A stretch of 64,000 nt of DNA from Peterkaempfera bronchialis (lineage in GTDB: Bacteria > Actinomycetota > Actinomycetes > Streptomycetales > Streptomycetaceae), in assembly GCF_003258605.2 (NCBI RefSeq), contig NZ_CP031264.1, positions 4,278,001-4,342,000 of the forward strand. Reading direction: 5' to 3'. The translations under genes and the position numbers were made by a program. Positions 1 through 8,520 of this stretch are shown here, in pieces. A model generated the notes under the pieces. The model ran no database searches and had not been told where the DNA came from. It saw nothing but the letters and a program-made list of their open reading frames with translations. Numbering within the stretch: the first letter of the stretch is position 1; every line of letters begins with the position of its first letter.

Positions 1-342
1 GATCCGCTTCCCGATCGCCTCGGCCGCGAAGCCCACGACGAAGTGGTCCGTGATCCCCAGCGCCCACTGGTTCAGCGTGTTGAAGGTCGCCGGAGCCACC
101 AGCGCCGCATCGGCCGGTGGCCATACGTCCGGCTCGCCCGGCAGCTTGTACTGCGAACGCACCGGGTGCCCGGTGTGATCCGCCAGGGCAGGGATGTCCC
201 GCTCCAACCAGCGCGCCGCCGTCGGCGTGAGCCCCACGCACACCTCCCACCCGTCCTCCTGCGCGCGCCGTACGACGTCGGGCAGTTGGAACACCGGCGG
301 GGCGGCGCAGCCGATCAGGTACAGCACACGAGTCACCGTCAT
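1..342 (-). CDS. Flavoprotein-family protein, 3' end cut by window edge
   Basis: The visible 114 codons start at an ATG and run off the window edge. The translation opens with a short beta strand, then an AAPPVFQLPDVV segment, and later carries VAPATFNTLNQWALG. This is the layout of flavoprotein/phosphopantothenoylcysteine-decarboxylase-like folds, which bind FMN and decarboxylate or modify small substrates. Streptomyces carry many such stand-alone flavoproteins of unknown substrate, so the biochemical role is not assigned. The C-terminal part cannot be seen. It faces away from the decayed gltX fragment that begins just beyond its start. Confidence 0.72.
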   Translation of the reverse strand, partial: MTVTRVLYLIGCAAPPVFQLPDVVRRAQEDGWEVCVGLTPTAARWLERDIPALADHTGHPVRSQYKLPGEPDVWPPADAALVAPATFNTLNQWALGITDHFVVGFAAEAIGKRI

Positions 343-414
343 GTCGCCCAGCCAACCCGGCCCCGGGCCGACCGTGCAACCGCATGTCTTCGGGTTGGCC
401 CAGGGCGTGGACGG

Positions 415-640
415 CGGCGGCTGGGAGGACGAGGCGTCGTGGAACAAGCCGATGAAGGCGGGCGCCAGCGAGGCCCTGCGTGACGCTCGCGCCGAGCTGG
501 CCGGCGTCGCGGACTGGCGGGCGGACGACCTGAAGGCCGTCCTGCTCGCCATCGGTGAGAAGCACGGGCTGAAGCTGGGCAAGGCCCAGGCGCCCATCCG
601 GGTCGCGGTCACCGGCCGGACGCTCGGACTGCCGCTGCTC
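415..640 (+). pseudogene. gltX (glutamyl-tRNA synthetase) 3' remnant
   Basis: The plus-strand translation here contains WEDEASWNKPMKAG, ADWRADDLKAVL and KLGKAQAPIRVAVTGRTLG, which correspond to the extreme C-terminal anticodon-binding end of actinobacterial glutamyl-tRNA synthetase. The catalytic domain (HIGH and KMSKS motifs) is entirely absent upstream, where the divergent flavoprotein gene begins. The match ends at LGLPLLE, so the last few residues of GltX are also missing. It is therefore a fragment of about 75 codons, not a gene. Assignment is from remembered family sequence. Confidence 0.7.
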
Positions 641-841
641 GAGGGTCACCTGCTCGGTGGCCGGGGCGAGCGCGGCCAGCATGGTCAGCGCCTCGACGCG
701 GGGGCCGAGCAGCGAGTCGTTGACGAAGAGCGAGTCGAATCCCAGGCGTTCGGCCCGGCGGCCGAAGGCGACCAGCTCGCGAGGGTCGTCACCTGGGCCC
801 CACTGGGCGGCGCCGGTCGGAAGCAGTACACCGATGTCCAT
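638..841 (-). pseudogene. LLM-class (luciferase-like) flavin oxidoreductase 5' remnant
   Basis: From an ATG at 841 the minus strand reads MDIGVLLPTGAAQWGPGDD, then RRAERLGFDSLFVND and VEALTMLAALAPATEQVTL. This is the typical first strand, helix and second strand of F420- or FMN-dependent luciferase-like monooxygenases. Homology stops abruptly at VTL, where the antisense of the gltX remnant begins. Only about 65 of the usual 280-350 residues remain. A start codon and good codon use suggest recent truncation. Confidence 0.68.
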
Positions 842-1047
842 GCCGACGAGCCTCACGGCCGGCGCGAAGGGCGGCAATTCCCCGCTGGGAATAGGCGTTC
901 AGCTGCTCACCCCCGCCCCAGCCCCGCGCCGCTGCCCGCCGTCCGCCGCGACACCGCGTCGGACTGCCCCGGGGTGCATGGCCTGCCCTTTACCAGGGCA
1001 TTACCATTGCCGTGCGGGCAGCACCGAGCCGCCCTGGGAGGAAACAC

Positions 1048-1920
1048 ATGAGGAGCAGCAACCCGGTCTTCTCGCGGCAGGGAGCCTTCACCCGCGACAC
1101 CGGATACGCGGGCTTCGGGCCGTCGCAGTCCACCGGGCCGCAGCCGCAGAGCCCGTCCGGCGGCAACCCGTACGCCAACAACCCCTACGACCAGCAGCAG
1201 CCGCTCACCGACGAGCAGTTGCAGCAGATGTACCAGGCACCCCCGGCCGGTCCGCTGGAGACCGGGCGGATGACCATGGACGACGTGGTGGCCCGTACGG
1301 CCATGACGCTGCTCACCCTGGTCGCGGGCGGTGCGGTGGCCTGGTTCGCCATCCCGGTCGGCAGCTACGGCATCGCCATGGGCGCGGCGCTGGCCGCCTT
1401 TGTGGTCGCCATGGTGATCAACTTCCGGCGCTCCATCAGCCCGGCGCTGGTGCTCACCTACGCGGGACTGGAGGGGGTCTTCCTCGGGGCGATCAGCAAG
1501 GCGCTCAACACCTACTTCTCGGGCATCGCCATCCAGGCGGTGCTGGGCACCGCAGCCGTCTTCGCCGGCATGCTGCTCGCCTACCGCTCCGGGCGGATCC
1601 GGGTGACCGCGCGCTACCAGCGGATCGGCATGGCCGTGGCCCTGGGGTTCGTGCTGCTGATGGTGGTCAACATGGTGGCGGCCATGTTCGGCGCCGACAT
1701 GGGTCTGCGCTCCGGCCCGCTGGGCATCCTGGTGGGCGTGCTCGGGATCGGGCTCGGCGCCTTCTTCCTCTCGCTGGACTTCCACGAGATCGAGCAGGGC
1801 ATCCGGGGCGGCGCCCCGGAGCGCGAGGCGTGGCGGGCCGCCTTCGGCCTGACCCTCTCGCTGGTCTGGATCTACCTGGAGATGCTGCGGCTGATCGCCA
1901 TCCTGCGCGGAGACGACTGA
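1048..1920 (+). CDS. Bax inhibitor-1/YccA family membrane protein
   Basis: A 290-residue protein with a Gly/Gln/Pro-rich cytoplasmic N-terminus of about 85 residues (NNPYDQQQPLT), followed by seven closely spaced hydrophobic segments. The C-terminal SLDFHEIEQGIRGGAP and FGLTLSLVWIYLEMLRLIA segments are characteristic of the YccA/BI-1 family, which are integral inner-membrane proteins; eukaryotic and some bacterial members act as pH-sensitive Ca2+ leak channels. The start is set by GGGAGG eight bases upstream of the ATG. A strong hairpin follows the stop. The role in actinomycetes is unknown. Confidence 0.9.
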   Translation: MRSSNPVFSRQGAFTRDTGYAGFGPSQSTGPQPQSPSGGNPYANNPYDQQQPLTDEQLQQMYQAPPAGPLETGRMTMDDVVARTAMTLLTLVAGGAVAWFAIPVGSYGIAMGAALAAFVVAMVINFRRSISPALVLTYAGLEGVFLGAISKALNTYFSGIAIQAVLGTAAVFAGMLLAYRSGRIRVTARYQRIGMAVALGFVLLMVVNMVAAMFGADMGLRSGPLGILVGVLGIGLGAFFLSLDFHEIEQGIRGGAPEREAWRAAFGLTLSLVWIYLEMLRLIAILRGDD

Positions 1921-1936
1921 GCCGTCCGGCAGCGCG

Positions 1937-1969
1937 GAGGGCCTGGGAGCCGATGGCTCCCGGGCCCTC
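1937..1969. terminator. Bidirectional hairpin terminator
   Basis: A 15-bp stem with one G-T wobble and a 3-nt loop lies 17 bases after the Bax inhibitor-1 stop and before the convergent DUF4287 gene. There is no U-tract, as is common in Streptomyces. Confidence 0.75.
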
Positions 1970-2063
1970 TGGCGTATGGGGGTGAGGGTGATGGTTCGCG
2001 GGTGGTACGGGGGTTCTTCCGAGGTGGGTCGAGGGGAACCGGGGATCGGACGGGGAGCGCTGC

Positions 2064-2294
2064 TCAGGCGAGCTTCCGCGCGGCCCTCCGCAGGTCGTGC
2101 TCGTGCACGATGGCCTTGGCATAGCCGTACGAGATGCCGTACTCGCGGCGGAGCCAGTCGATCTTCTCCTCACAGCGGGTGAGGCCCGGTCCGTCGTCGA
2201 CGGCCTTGAGCCAGTCGCTGATCTCGCGGCCGGTGACCGCCGGGATCCTGGAGAGGAGGTTCTGATGGGTCGCTGCGGAGTACATGAGGGACAT
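2064..2294 (-). CDS. DUF4287 domain protein
   Basis: A 76-residue cytosolic protein whose ATG follows GGAGG at good spacing. The sequence contains TGREISDWLKAVDDGPG and KIDWLRREYGISYGYAKAIV, the two-helix signature of DUF4287, a small family common in actinomycetes that often precedes or is fused to a DUF5655-type domain. No catalytic residues are evident and its function is unknown. It is monocistronic, facing the Bax inhibitor-1 gene across a shared terminator. Confidence 0.82.
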   Translation of the reverse strand: MSLMYSAATHQNLLSRIPAVTGREISDWLKAVDDGPGLTRCEEKIDWLRREYGISYGYAKAIVHEHDLRRAARKLA

Positions 2295-2482
2295 GGGCGC
2301 CTCCGGTTGAGCGGTCCGTCCTCCCACCGTGCCTGAGGTCGGAACCCTTGGCAACACTCGCCGTCCGGGCGGTGCGCGGAAGGGGACGGGCGGTCCTCGT
2401 TGCACGCCTGCTTACCCACCATTCGCCCGGTTGACGCCTGCCCCTCGGCGAACCGCCGCAGGTGCCCGGTTACGCTCGCCCC

Positions 2483-2860
2483 ATGCCCGATCCCGCCCCG
2501 CTGCTCACCGCCGTCGACCGGCTGGCCGACCGTTTCCGCTCGATGCCGCAGAGCAGGCTGGCGGCGCCGGTGCCCGGCCACCCCTCGCGGGCGGCGGCGG
2601 TGCTCGCCCTGGCCCGGCGGCTGGCCGAGCACGCACAGGCGGTGGAGGAGCAGGGTACGGAGACGCGGCGGCTGCCGGACGCGGGCCCCTTCGCCTGCGG
2701 TGACCAGCTCGCCGTGGCCGGCCACGACCTCGCCGCCGCGCTGGCCGACCTGCCCCCGGACGCCCCCGTCACCACCCAGGACGGCGCCCGGTCCACGGCG
2801 GCCGGAGTCCTGGCGGACGCGGTCGCGGCGGTGGGCGCCACAGCGGAACTGGTGGCCTGA
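2483..2860 (+). CDS. Conserved hypothetical protein, helical
   Basis: A 125-residue Ala/Leu-rich soluble protein opening MPDPAPLLTAVDRLADRFRS, with VPGHPSRAAAVLALARRLAE and FACGDQLAVAGHDLAAAL further on. I recall very similar small proteins in many Streptomyces genomes but none with a known function. There is no signal peptide or membrane segment. The upstream region has no clear Shine-Dalgarno sequence, so translation may be leaderless or weakly initiated. It converges with the next gene, and a GCCTGAGCCG motif occurs twice around the stop. Confidence 0.7.
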   Translation: MPDPAPLLTAVDRLADRFRSMPQSRLAAPVPGHPSRAAAVLALARRLAEHAQAVEEQGTETRRLPDAGPFACGDQLAVAGHDLAAALADLPPDAPVTTQDGARSTAAGVLADAVAAVGATAELVA

Positions 2861-2884
2861 GCCGGGTGGTCCGAGCCTGAGCCG

Positions 2885-3772
2885 TCAGAGGCTGGCGACG
2901 ACCCGGTCGGCCAGCACGTACACGGTGCCCTCACCGGTGGCGAAGGTCAGCGAGTAGGAGCCGGAGAAGCGCGAACCGCCGAGCAGCCGCACCTCATCCC
3001 CGCAGCGCACCGCCTCGATCAGCCGCTCCGCCGACTCCCGGTCGCCGGGGGCCACGCAGAGGGTGGTGCCGTCCGCGAACGCGTAGACGTCCAGGGTGCC
3101 CAGCGGGCCGGGGCGGACGTCGGTGAGGGCGGTGCCGTCGCCGGAGAGCCGGTTGAGGGTGGAGTCGGTCCACTCCCGGGACGGCGCCTGGCCGGGTACG
3201 AAGTCCGGGTGCGAGGGGTGGCGGCGCGGGTCGGGGGCGGTCGGCGCGGGCTCCGCCTGCACCTCCAGGTCGGCCGGGGCACCGGCGCCGCTCTGTACGG
3301 GGTGGCCGGTACGCATTCCGTTGCCCTCGGCGATCAGCTCCTCCAGCGCGGTCCGCAGCGCATCCGCGAACTCCGGGTCCATCCGCTCGGTGGCGGCGGT
3401 GTGCGGGAAGTCCTCGGCGCTCTCCGGGGCGTCCTGCGGGCCGGTCGGCCGGGGGAAGTACAGCGGCCAGCCGTCCACCGGATCGGCGCCGCTGAACGGG
3501 GTGTCGAAGAGCGGCGCGTCCTCCGCCGACCGGGCCTCCTGCTCGGCCCAGAAGGCGCGCGCCTCGGCGACCTCCCGCTCGCGGTCCTCGGCCAGGGCGG
3601 CGGCGACCGCCGTCCTTATCGCGGCGTCGTCCGGCGCGGGGACGGTGGCCGGGGGCGCCGCGCCGGCGGCGGTGGCGGCGTCGAGGCGTCGCGACAGGCC
3701 GCGTACATGGACCAGCAGCCCTGCCGTGAGGACGAGCAGGAGCAGCAGCAGGACGGTGCACACGGCGTTCAC
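2885..3772 (-). CDS. Membrane-anchored hypothetical protein
   Basis: A 295-residue protein starting at GTG preceded by GAGGAG. Residues 2-25 form one hydrophobic segment (VCTVLLLLLLVLTAGLLVHV), so it is a type II anchor or uncleaved signal. It is followed by an Ala-rich coiled region and an acidic disordered middle. The C-terminal about 75 residues (FADGTTLCVAPGDRESAERL and VLADRVVASL) look like a compact beta domain. No enzyme motif is visible and I do not recognise a named family. It is divergent from nothing close, with a 10-bp inverted repeat about 200 bases upstream. Confidence 0.72.
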   Translation of the reverse strand: MNAVCTVLLLLLLVLTAGLLVHVRGLSRRLDAATAAGAAPPATVPAPDDAAIRTAVAAALAEDREREVAEARAFWAEQEARSAEDAPLFDTPFSGADPVDGWPLYFPRPTGPQDAPESAEDFPHTAATERMDPEFADALRTALEELIAEGNGMRTGHPVQSGAGAPADLEVQAEPAPTAPDPRRHPSHPDFVPGQAPSREWTDSTLNRLSGDGTALTDVRPGPLGTLDVYAFADGTTLCVAPGDRESAERLIEAVRCGDEVRLLGGSRFSGSYSLTFATGEGTVYVLADRVVASL

Positions 3773-3970
3773 GGAACGTACTCCTCGCGCGGAGCTGAAC
3801 GGGGGATCACCACCACAGTGCCGTATGCGCGCGCGTGACGTCAGGGGAAGGAGTCCGCTTCGTGAGTGAGCTGTGACCTTGTCCATGTCGACGCAGGTGG
3901 ACGTGGTATACGGGGCGGAGTCGAGTGACTGCGGGCCGTCGATCGAATGGCGTCGCACGGGTGCGCAGAG

Positions 3971-4001
3971 GGCTGGATCAGCTTCTCCATGTGATCCAGC
4001 C
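3971..4001. terminator. Perfect 10-bp inverted repeat near thiolase 3' end
   Basis: GGCTGGATCA pairs perfectly with TGATCCAGCC across an 11-nt loop. It lies about 65 bases past the thiolase stop, consistent with a terminator for that minus-strand gene. It also lies about 200 bases upstream of the 3772 start, so an operator role is a weaker alternative. Confidence 0.55.
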
Positions 4002-4048
4002 CTCAAACACGAAGTGTCACGCCAAACGGGTGACTCCCCCCGCTGCGG

Positions 4049-4078
4049 CTCAGCTCAGCCGCTCTCAGCTCAGCCGCT
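4049..4078. repeat. 15-bp tandem duplication at thiolase stop
   Basis: CTCAGCTCAGCCGCT occurs twice in perfect tandem; the complement of the thiolase TGA is in the second copy. Confidence 0.97.
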
Positions 4079-5285
4079 CGATCACCATGGCCATGCCCTG
4101 CCCCCCGCCCACGCACATGGTCTCCAGGCCGAACTGCTTGTCGTGCCACTGGAGCGAGTTGATCAGGGTGGTGGTGATGCGTGCGCCGGTCATGCCGAAG
4201 GGGTGGCCCACGGCGATGGCGCCGCCGTTGACGTTCAGCCGGTCGAGGTCGATGCCCAGGTCGCGGTAGGACGGGATGACCTGCGCGGCGAAGGCTTCGT
4301 TGATCTCCACCAGGTCGATGTCGCCGATGGCCAGCCCGGCCCGCCGCAGGGCCTGCCGGGAGGCTTCGACCGGGCCGTACCCCATGATCTCGGGGGAGAG
4401 CCCGGAGACGCCGGTGGAGACCACCCGCGCCAGCGGGGTGATGCCCAGCTCCCGCGCCTTGGTGTCGGACATGATGACCAGCGCGGCGGCGCCGTCGTTC
4501 AGCGGGCAGCAGTTGCCGGCGGTGACGGTCCCGTCCGGGCGGAAGACCGGCTTGAGCCCGGAGACGCCCTCCAGGGTGACGCCGGCGCGCGGGCCGTCGT
4601 CGGCGGAGACCACGGTGCCGTCCGGGGTGGTGACCGGGGTGATCTCGCGGGCCCAGAAGCCGTCCTGGATGGCCTTCTCGGCGAGGTTCTGCGACCGCAC
4701 GCCGAACTCGTCCTGCTCGGCGCGGGTGATGCCCTTGAGCCGGGCCAGGTTCTCGGCGGTCTGGCCCATCGCGATGTACGCGTCGGGCAGCAGGCCGTCC
4801 TCGCGCGGGTCGTGCCACTCGTCGGAGCCATGGGCGGCGCGCTCGGCGGTACGGGCCCTGGCCTGGGCGAAGACCGGGTTCTCGGTGTCGGGCAGGCCGT
4901 CCGAGGTGCCCTTGACGCTGCGGGAGACGGTCTCCACACCGGCCGAGACGAAGACGTCGCCCTCGCCCGCCCGGATGGCGTGCAGCGCCATCCGGGTGGT
5001 CTGCAACGACGAGGAGCAGTAGCGGGTGACCGTACAGCCGGGCAGGTGGTCCATCCCCAGCTGTACGGCGACGATCCGGCCCAGGTTGAAGCCCTGCTCG
5101 CCGCCGGGCAGGCCGCAGCCCAGCATCAGGTCGTCGATCTCGCGCGGGTCCAGCTGGGGCACCCGGTCCAGGGCGGCACGCACGATGGAGGCGGTGAGGT
5201 CGTCCGGGCGGACGTCCTTGAGCGACCCCTTGAAGGCCCGGCCGATGGGTGAGCGGGCGGCGCTGACGATGACGGCTTCGGGCAC
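4065..5285 (-). CDS. Acetyl-CoA C-acyltransferase (thiolase)
   Basis: A 406-residue type II thiolase that condenses or cleaves acyl-CoAs in fatty-acid degradation or short-chain metabolism. The nucleophilic cysteine is in [10 protein letters not shown] (about residue 90). The substrate/His motif is [17 protein letters not shown], and the second active cysteine is in [10 protein letters not shown] near the C-terminus. The start is GTG after GAGGAG, giving the family-typical opening [17 protein letters not shown]. Length is normal. Downstream sequence carries a 15-bp tandem duplication overlapping the stop codon. Substrate chain length cannot be read from sequence. Confidence 0.93.
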   Translation of the reverse strand: MPEAVIVSAARSPIGRAFKGSLKDVRPDDLTASIVRAALDRVPQLDPREIDDLMLGCGLPGGEQGFNLGRIVAVQLGMDHLPGCTVTRYCSSSLQTTRMALHAIRAGEGDVFVSAGVETVSRSVKGTSDGLPDTENPVFAQARARTAERAAHGSDEWHDPREDGLLPDAYIAMGQTAENLARLKGITRAEQDEFGVRSQNLAEKAIQDGFWAREITPVTTPDGTVVSADDGPRAGVTLEGVSGLKPVFRPDGTVTAGNCCPLNDGAAALVIMSDTKARELGITPLARVVSTGVSGLSPEIMGYGPVEASRQALRRAGLAIGDIDLVEINEAFAAQVIPSYRDLGIDLDRLNVNGGAIAVGHPFGMTGARITTTLINSLQWHDKQFGLETMCVGGGQGMAMVIERLS

Positions 5286-5339
5286 GGTGACTCCTCGGGG
5301 GACAGGACAGCCGGGCGGCCAGTCGGCCACGGCCGTAAG

Positions 5340-6488
5340 CTACCGCTTAGTACCACGGTCGTCACCCAGCGCGGCATGTGAGCTGGGCGACGTTCCCGCT
5401 CTCCCCCCGTCCGGCCCCCTGCCCGGCCCCTCGTCCGGCCTCTCGTCCGGGCCCCCGTTCGGGCCCGCCTGCCCCGCCTCCGCCGCCGTGGGCTCCGACG
5501 TCATCGGCAGCCGCTGCCGCCGCCGGTGCCGGATCAGCGCCCAGCGCCCCAGCGGGCCGCTCGGCGAGCCGCCCGGAGCCGCTGCCGCGACCTCCGTACC
5601 GGACCGCCCGGCGGCCTCCGCCGCAGCCACCGCCACCGGCAGCACACCCTCGCCGCGCCGCGCGTCCGGCCGCTCCTCCTCCGGCCAGAGGCCCAGCGCC
5701 GCACAGAGCGAGGGCAGCACGGCCATCGCGGCGGTGCCGTACCCCTGCGCCGACGGGTGGTAGCGGTCGGCCGCGAACAGCTCCCGGCGGGTGGCGAACT
5801 CCGGCCCCAGCAGCGACCCCAGGGAGACGCTCCGGCCGCCCGCCTCCACCACCGCAATGGTCTGCGCCGCCGCCAGCTGCCGGCTCAGCCGCCGCGCCAC
5901 CCAGCGCAGCGGCGGCCGTACGGGCTCGATGGTGCCCAGGTCAGGGCAGGTGCCCACGACCACCTCGCAGCCCGCCCCGCGCAGCCGCCGCACCGCCTCG
6001 CCGAGCAGCCGCACCGACTCCACCAGCGGCATCCGATGGGTCACGTCATTGGCCCCGATGATGATCACGGCCACATCGGGGACGGTCTCCAGTGCCAGGT
6101 CCACCTGCCGGTCCAGGTCGCTGGAGCGGGCCCCCGACAGCGCCACATTGACCAGCCGCACCCGCCGCTCGGCGACCGACGCCAGCCCGGCCGCCAGCAG
6201 CGCGCCCGGCGTCTCATGGCCGCGCAGCACCCCCAGCCCGGCGGCGGTGGAGTCGCCCAGGAAGGCCAGCACCAGCGGGGGAGCCGCCGCCTGCGGCCCG
6301 TCGGCGAAGGCGCCGCCGTAGACCCCGTCGGCCTTCGGCGGGTCGGCTCCGAGCGCCCCCACGGCCCGCTCGGCGAACTTGGCCTCGGTGACCAGCAGGC
6401 CGACGACGCCGACGCCGAGCAGCCCGATCCCGCCGCCGCCGTACGCAGCCGCCGCCGCGATCCGCCGTGCCACCCGTGCCCGCGACAT
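5340..6488 (-). CDS. SGNH/GDSL-type hydrolase
   Basis: A 382-residue probable esterase or lipase with an N-terminal signal/anchor (GIGLLGVGVVGLLVTEAKF, residues about 19-37). SGNH blocks appear in order: FLGDSTAAGLGV (block I, nucleophilic Ser), IIIGANDVTH (block III, Asn) and DRYHPSAQGYG (block V, Asp-x-x-His). It is likely membrane-anchored with the catalytic domain outside. The last about 85 residues are Pro/Gly/Ala-rich and disordered. It is divergently transcribed from the cystathionine beta-synthase gene, with about 200 bases between the starts. Confidence 0.88.
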   Translation of the reverse strand: MSRARVARRIAAAAAYGGGGIGLLGVGVVGLLVTEAKFAERAVGALGADPPKADGVYGGAFADGPQAAAPPLVLAFLGDSTAAGLGVLRGHETPGALLAAGLASVAERRVRLVNVALSGARSSDLDRQVDLALETVPDVAVIIIGANDVTHRMPLVESVRLLGEAVRRLRGAGCEVVVGTCPDLGTIEPVRPPLRWVARRLSRQLAAAQTIAVVEAGGRSVSLGSLLGPEFATRRELFAADRYHPSAQGYGTAAMAVLPSLCAALGLWPEEERPDARRGEGVLPVAVAAAEAAGRSGTEVAAAAPGGSPSGPLGRWALIRHRRRQRLPMTSEPTAAEAGQAGPNGGPDERPDEGPGRGPDGGRAGTSPSSHAALGDDRGTKR

Positions 6489-6694
6489 CCACCAACCCCC
6501 TCACCCGGTCCCGGTCCGATCTCTCACTGGCTGCATACCCAGCGCCGCACCGGGCTACCGCGTGTGCGCCCCGGGTGATCACCACCGGGCCGGGGCGTCG
6601 GCGCCCGGGACTCCGCACCTCTACCCTGACCGGTACAGACACACCCCGCTGCACCGATCTGTGCGCATCTGTTCCACATCCCGGGAGGACCCCC

Positions 6695-8092
6695 GTGCGG
6701 TACCACGAGTCGATCATCGAGTTGGTCGGCGACACGCCCCTGGTGAAACTCAACAAGGTCACCGAGGGAATCCAGGCGACCGTTCTCGCCAAGGTCGAGT
6801 ACTTCAACCCCGGCGGCTCGGTGAAGGACCGCATCGCGATGCGGATGATCGAGGCCGCCGAGGAGTCCGGAGCGCTGCGGCCCGGCGGCACCATCGTCGA
6901 GCCCACCTCCGGCAACACCGGTATCGGGCTGGCCATCGTGGCGCAGCAGAAGGGCTACCGCTGCATCTTCGTCTGCCCGGACAAGGTCTCCACCGACAAG
7001 ATCAACACCCTGCGGGCGTACGGCGCCGAGGTCGTGGTCTGCCCGACCGCGGTCGCCCCCGAGCACCCCGACTCGTACTACAACGTCTCCGACCGCCTGG
7101 TGCGGGAGACCCCCGGCGCCTGGAAGCCCGACCAGTACTCCAACCCGGAGAACCCGGCCTCCCACTACCACTCCACCGGCCCCGAGCTGTGGAAGCAGAC
7201 CGAGGGCCGGATCACCCACTTCGTGGCGGGCGTCGGCACCGGCGGCACCATCTCCGGCACCGGCCGCTACCTCAAGGACGCCTCCGAGGGCCGGGTCACC
7301 GTGGTCGGCGCCGATCCGGAGGGCTCGGTCTACTCCGGCGGCACCGGCCGCCCGTACCTGGTGGAGGGCGTCGGCGAGGACTTCTGGCCGGAGGCGTACG
7401 ACCGCACCGTCGCGGACGAGATCGTCGCCGTCTCCGACAAGGACTCCTTCCAGATGACCCGCCGCCTCGCCAAGGAGGAGGGCCTGCTGGTCGGCGGCTC
7501 CTGCGGGATGGCCGTGGTCGCCGCGCTGGAGGTCGCCCGCCGGCTCGGGCCCGACGACGTGGTGGTGGTGCTGCTGCCGGACGGCGGCCGCGGCTACCTC
7601 AGCAAGATCTTCAACGACGAGTGGATGGCGGACTACGGCTTCCTCTCCTCGCCCACCGAGGAGGCCACCGTCGGCGATGTGCTCGCCCGCAAGGACGCCG
7701 TGGAGCACGCCGGCATCCCGCAGTTCGTCCATATGCACCCCGGCGAGACGGTCGGCGAGGCGGTGCAGGTGCTGCGCGAGTACGGCGTCTCCCAGATGCC
7801 CGTGGTCTCGCCCGGCGCCGGCCACCCGGATGTGATGGCCGGTGAGGTCATCGGCGCGGTGGTGGAGCGGGAACTGCTGGACGGGCTCTTCACCCAGCGG
7901 GTGGAGCTCGGCGACCCGCTGGAGAAGCACATGTCGCCGCCGCTGCCGGTGGTCGGCTCCGGTGAGTCCGCCACCCGGCTGATGGCGGTGCTGGAGCGGG
8001 CCGACGCGGCGGTGGTGCTGGTCGACGGCAAGCCCCAGGGCATCGTCACCCGGCAGGACCTGCTGTCCTTCCTGGCCGACCGGGCGCACTGA
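6695..8092 (+). CDS. cbs: Cystathionine beta-synthase
   Basis: A 465-residue PLP enzyme joining serine and homocysteine in reverse transsulfuration. The PLP lysine lies in NPGGSVKDRIAMR (about residue 40), the substrate loop is PTSGNTGIGLA, and the glycine-rich phosphate cup is GTGGTISGTGRYL. The C-terminal about 130 residues hold a tandem pair of CBS regulatory modules (MHPGETVGEAVQVL and MSPPLPVVGSGES). The start is GTG after GGGAGG. The two-domain length fits actinobacterial CBS rather than cysteine synthase. With metB 4 kb downstream, both directions of transsulfuration are encoded nearby. Confidence 0.93.
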   Translation: MRYHESIIELVGDTPLVKLNKVTEGIQATVLAKVEYFNPGGSVKDRIAMRMIEAAEESGALRPGGTIVEPTSGNTGIGLAIVAQQKGYRCIFVCPDKVSTDKINTLRAYGAEVVVCPTAVAPEHPDSYYNVSDRLVRETPGAWKPDQYSNPENPASHYHSTGPELWKQTEGRITHFVAGVGTGGTISGTGRYLKDASEGRVTVVGADPEGSVYSGGTGRPYLVEGVGEDFWPEAYDRTVADEIVAVSDKDSFQMTRRLAKEEGLLVGGSCGMAVVAALEVARRLGPDDVVVVLLPDGGRGYLSKIFNDEWMADYGFLSSPTEEATVGDVLARKDAVEHAGIPQFVHMHPGETVGEAVQVLREYGVSQMPVVSPGAGHPDVMAGEVIGAVVERELLDGLFTQRVELGDPLEKHMSPPLPVVGSGESATRLMAVLERADAAVVLVDGKPQGIVTRQDLLSFLADRAH

Positions 8093-8149
8093 CCGGTACT
8101 CACGCTTCCGCCGTGCAAGTGGTACACCGACGTCACGTGTACGCAGCAT

Positions 8150-8164
8150 GCGCTTAACAAGCGC
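8150..8164 (+). terminator. Short hairpin after cbs
   Basis: GCGCTT pairs with AAGCGC over a 3-nt loop about 58 bases after the cbs stop. This is a modest terminator candidate. Confidence 0.4.
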
Positions 8165-8420
8165 CAGGCATCGTAGGAGTCACGGCAAGACGCCGAGCGT
8201 GGTGGCAGTGGATGGCGGGAGCGGCTCCCCGGCACCGCAGCCTCCAGGAGGGCGCGTCGGTCGGCCCTGACCCGGCCCACCGCGTCCCCGCCCGCAGGGG
8301 CCGTCGTCGTCCCGCCCCTGGTGGTCCCGACCGATCGCCAGGGTGCGACGGCTCCTGCGGCACCGCACGCCGCAGGGCGTGCCTCCGTGCTCCCGGGTGG
8401 GGGAGTGAGACGGAGACGGC

Positions 8421-8451
8421 AGGGCCGGTCCTGGTATCCAGGGCCGGCCCT
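8421..8451 (-). terminator. Hairpin downstream of LADTG protein gene
   Basis: AGGGCCGG pairs with CCGGCCCT over a 15-nt loop, 70-100 bases past the stop of the minus-strand surface-protein gene. Confidence 0.5.
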
Positions 8452-8454
8452 CAC

Positions 8455-8478
8455 CGTTGTTCCGTTGTTCCGTTGTTC
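8455..8478. repeat. CGTTGTTC x3 tandem repeat
   Basis: Three perfect copies of an 8-bp unit followed by a partial fourth, in noncoding DNA 42 bases beyond the LADTG protein stop. Confidence 0.95.
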
Positions 8479-8520
8479 CGTGTCCGGGTCTGCCGGTGTT
8501 TGGGTCTGCCCGAGCCCGGG

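Larger units (their letters stand above)
8093..8520. other. 428-bp intergenic region after cbs
   Basis: No convincing gene lies here. It contains an inverted repeat GTACAC-N9-GTGTAC centred on a GACGTC palindrome (8122-8142), a small hairpin at 8150-8164, a terminator-like stem at 8421-8451 and three tandem copies of CGTTGTTC. The middle part shows no motif I recognise on either strand. Confidence 0.6.

Noticed and set aside
630-650. XhoI-site cloning chimera at the relic junction
   Set aside because: CTCGAG at the junction is suggestive, but a 6-bp site in GC-rich DNA is common and nothing else indicates vector or ligation.
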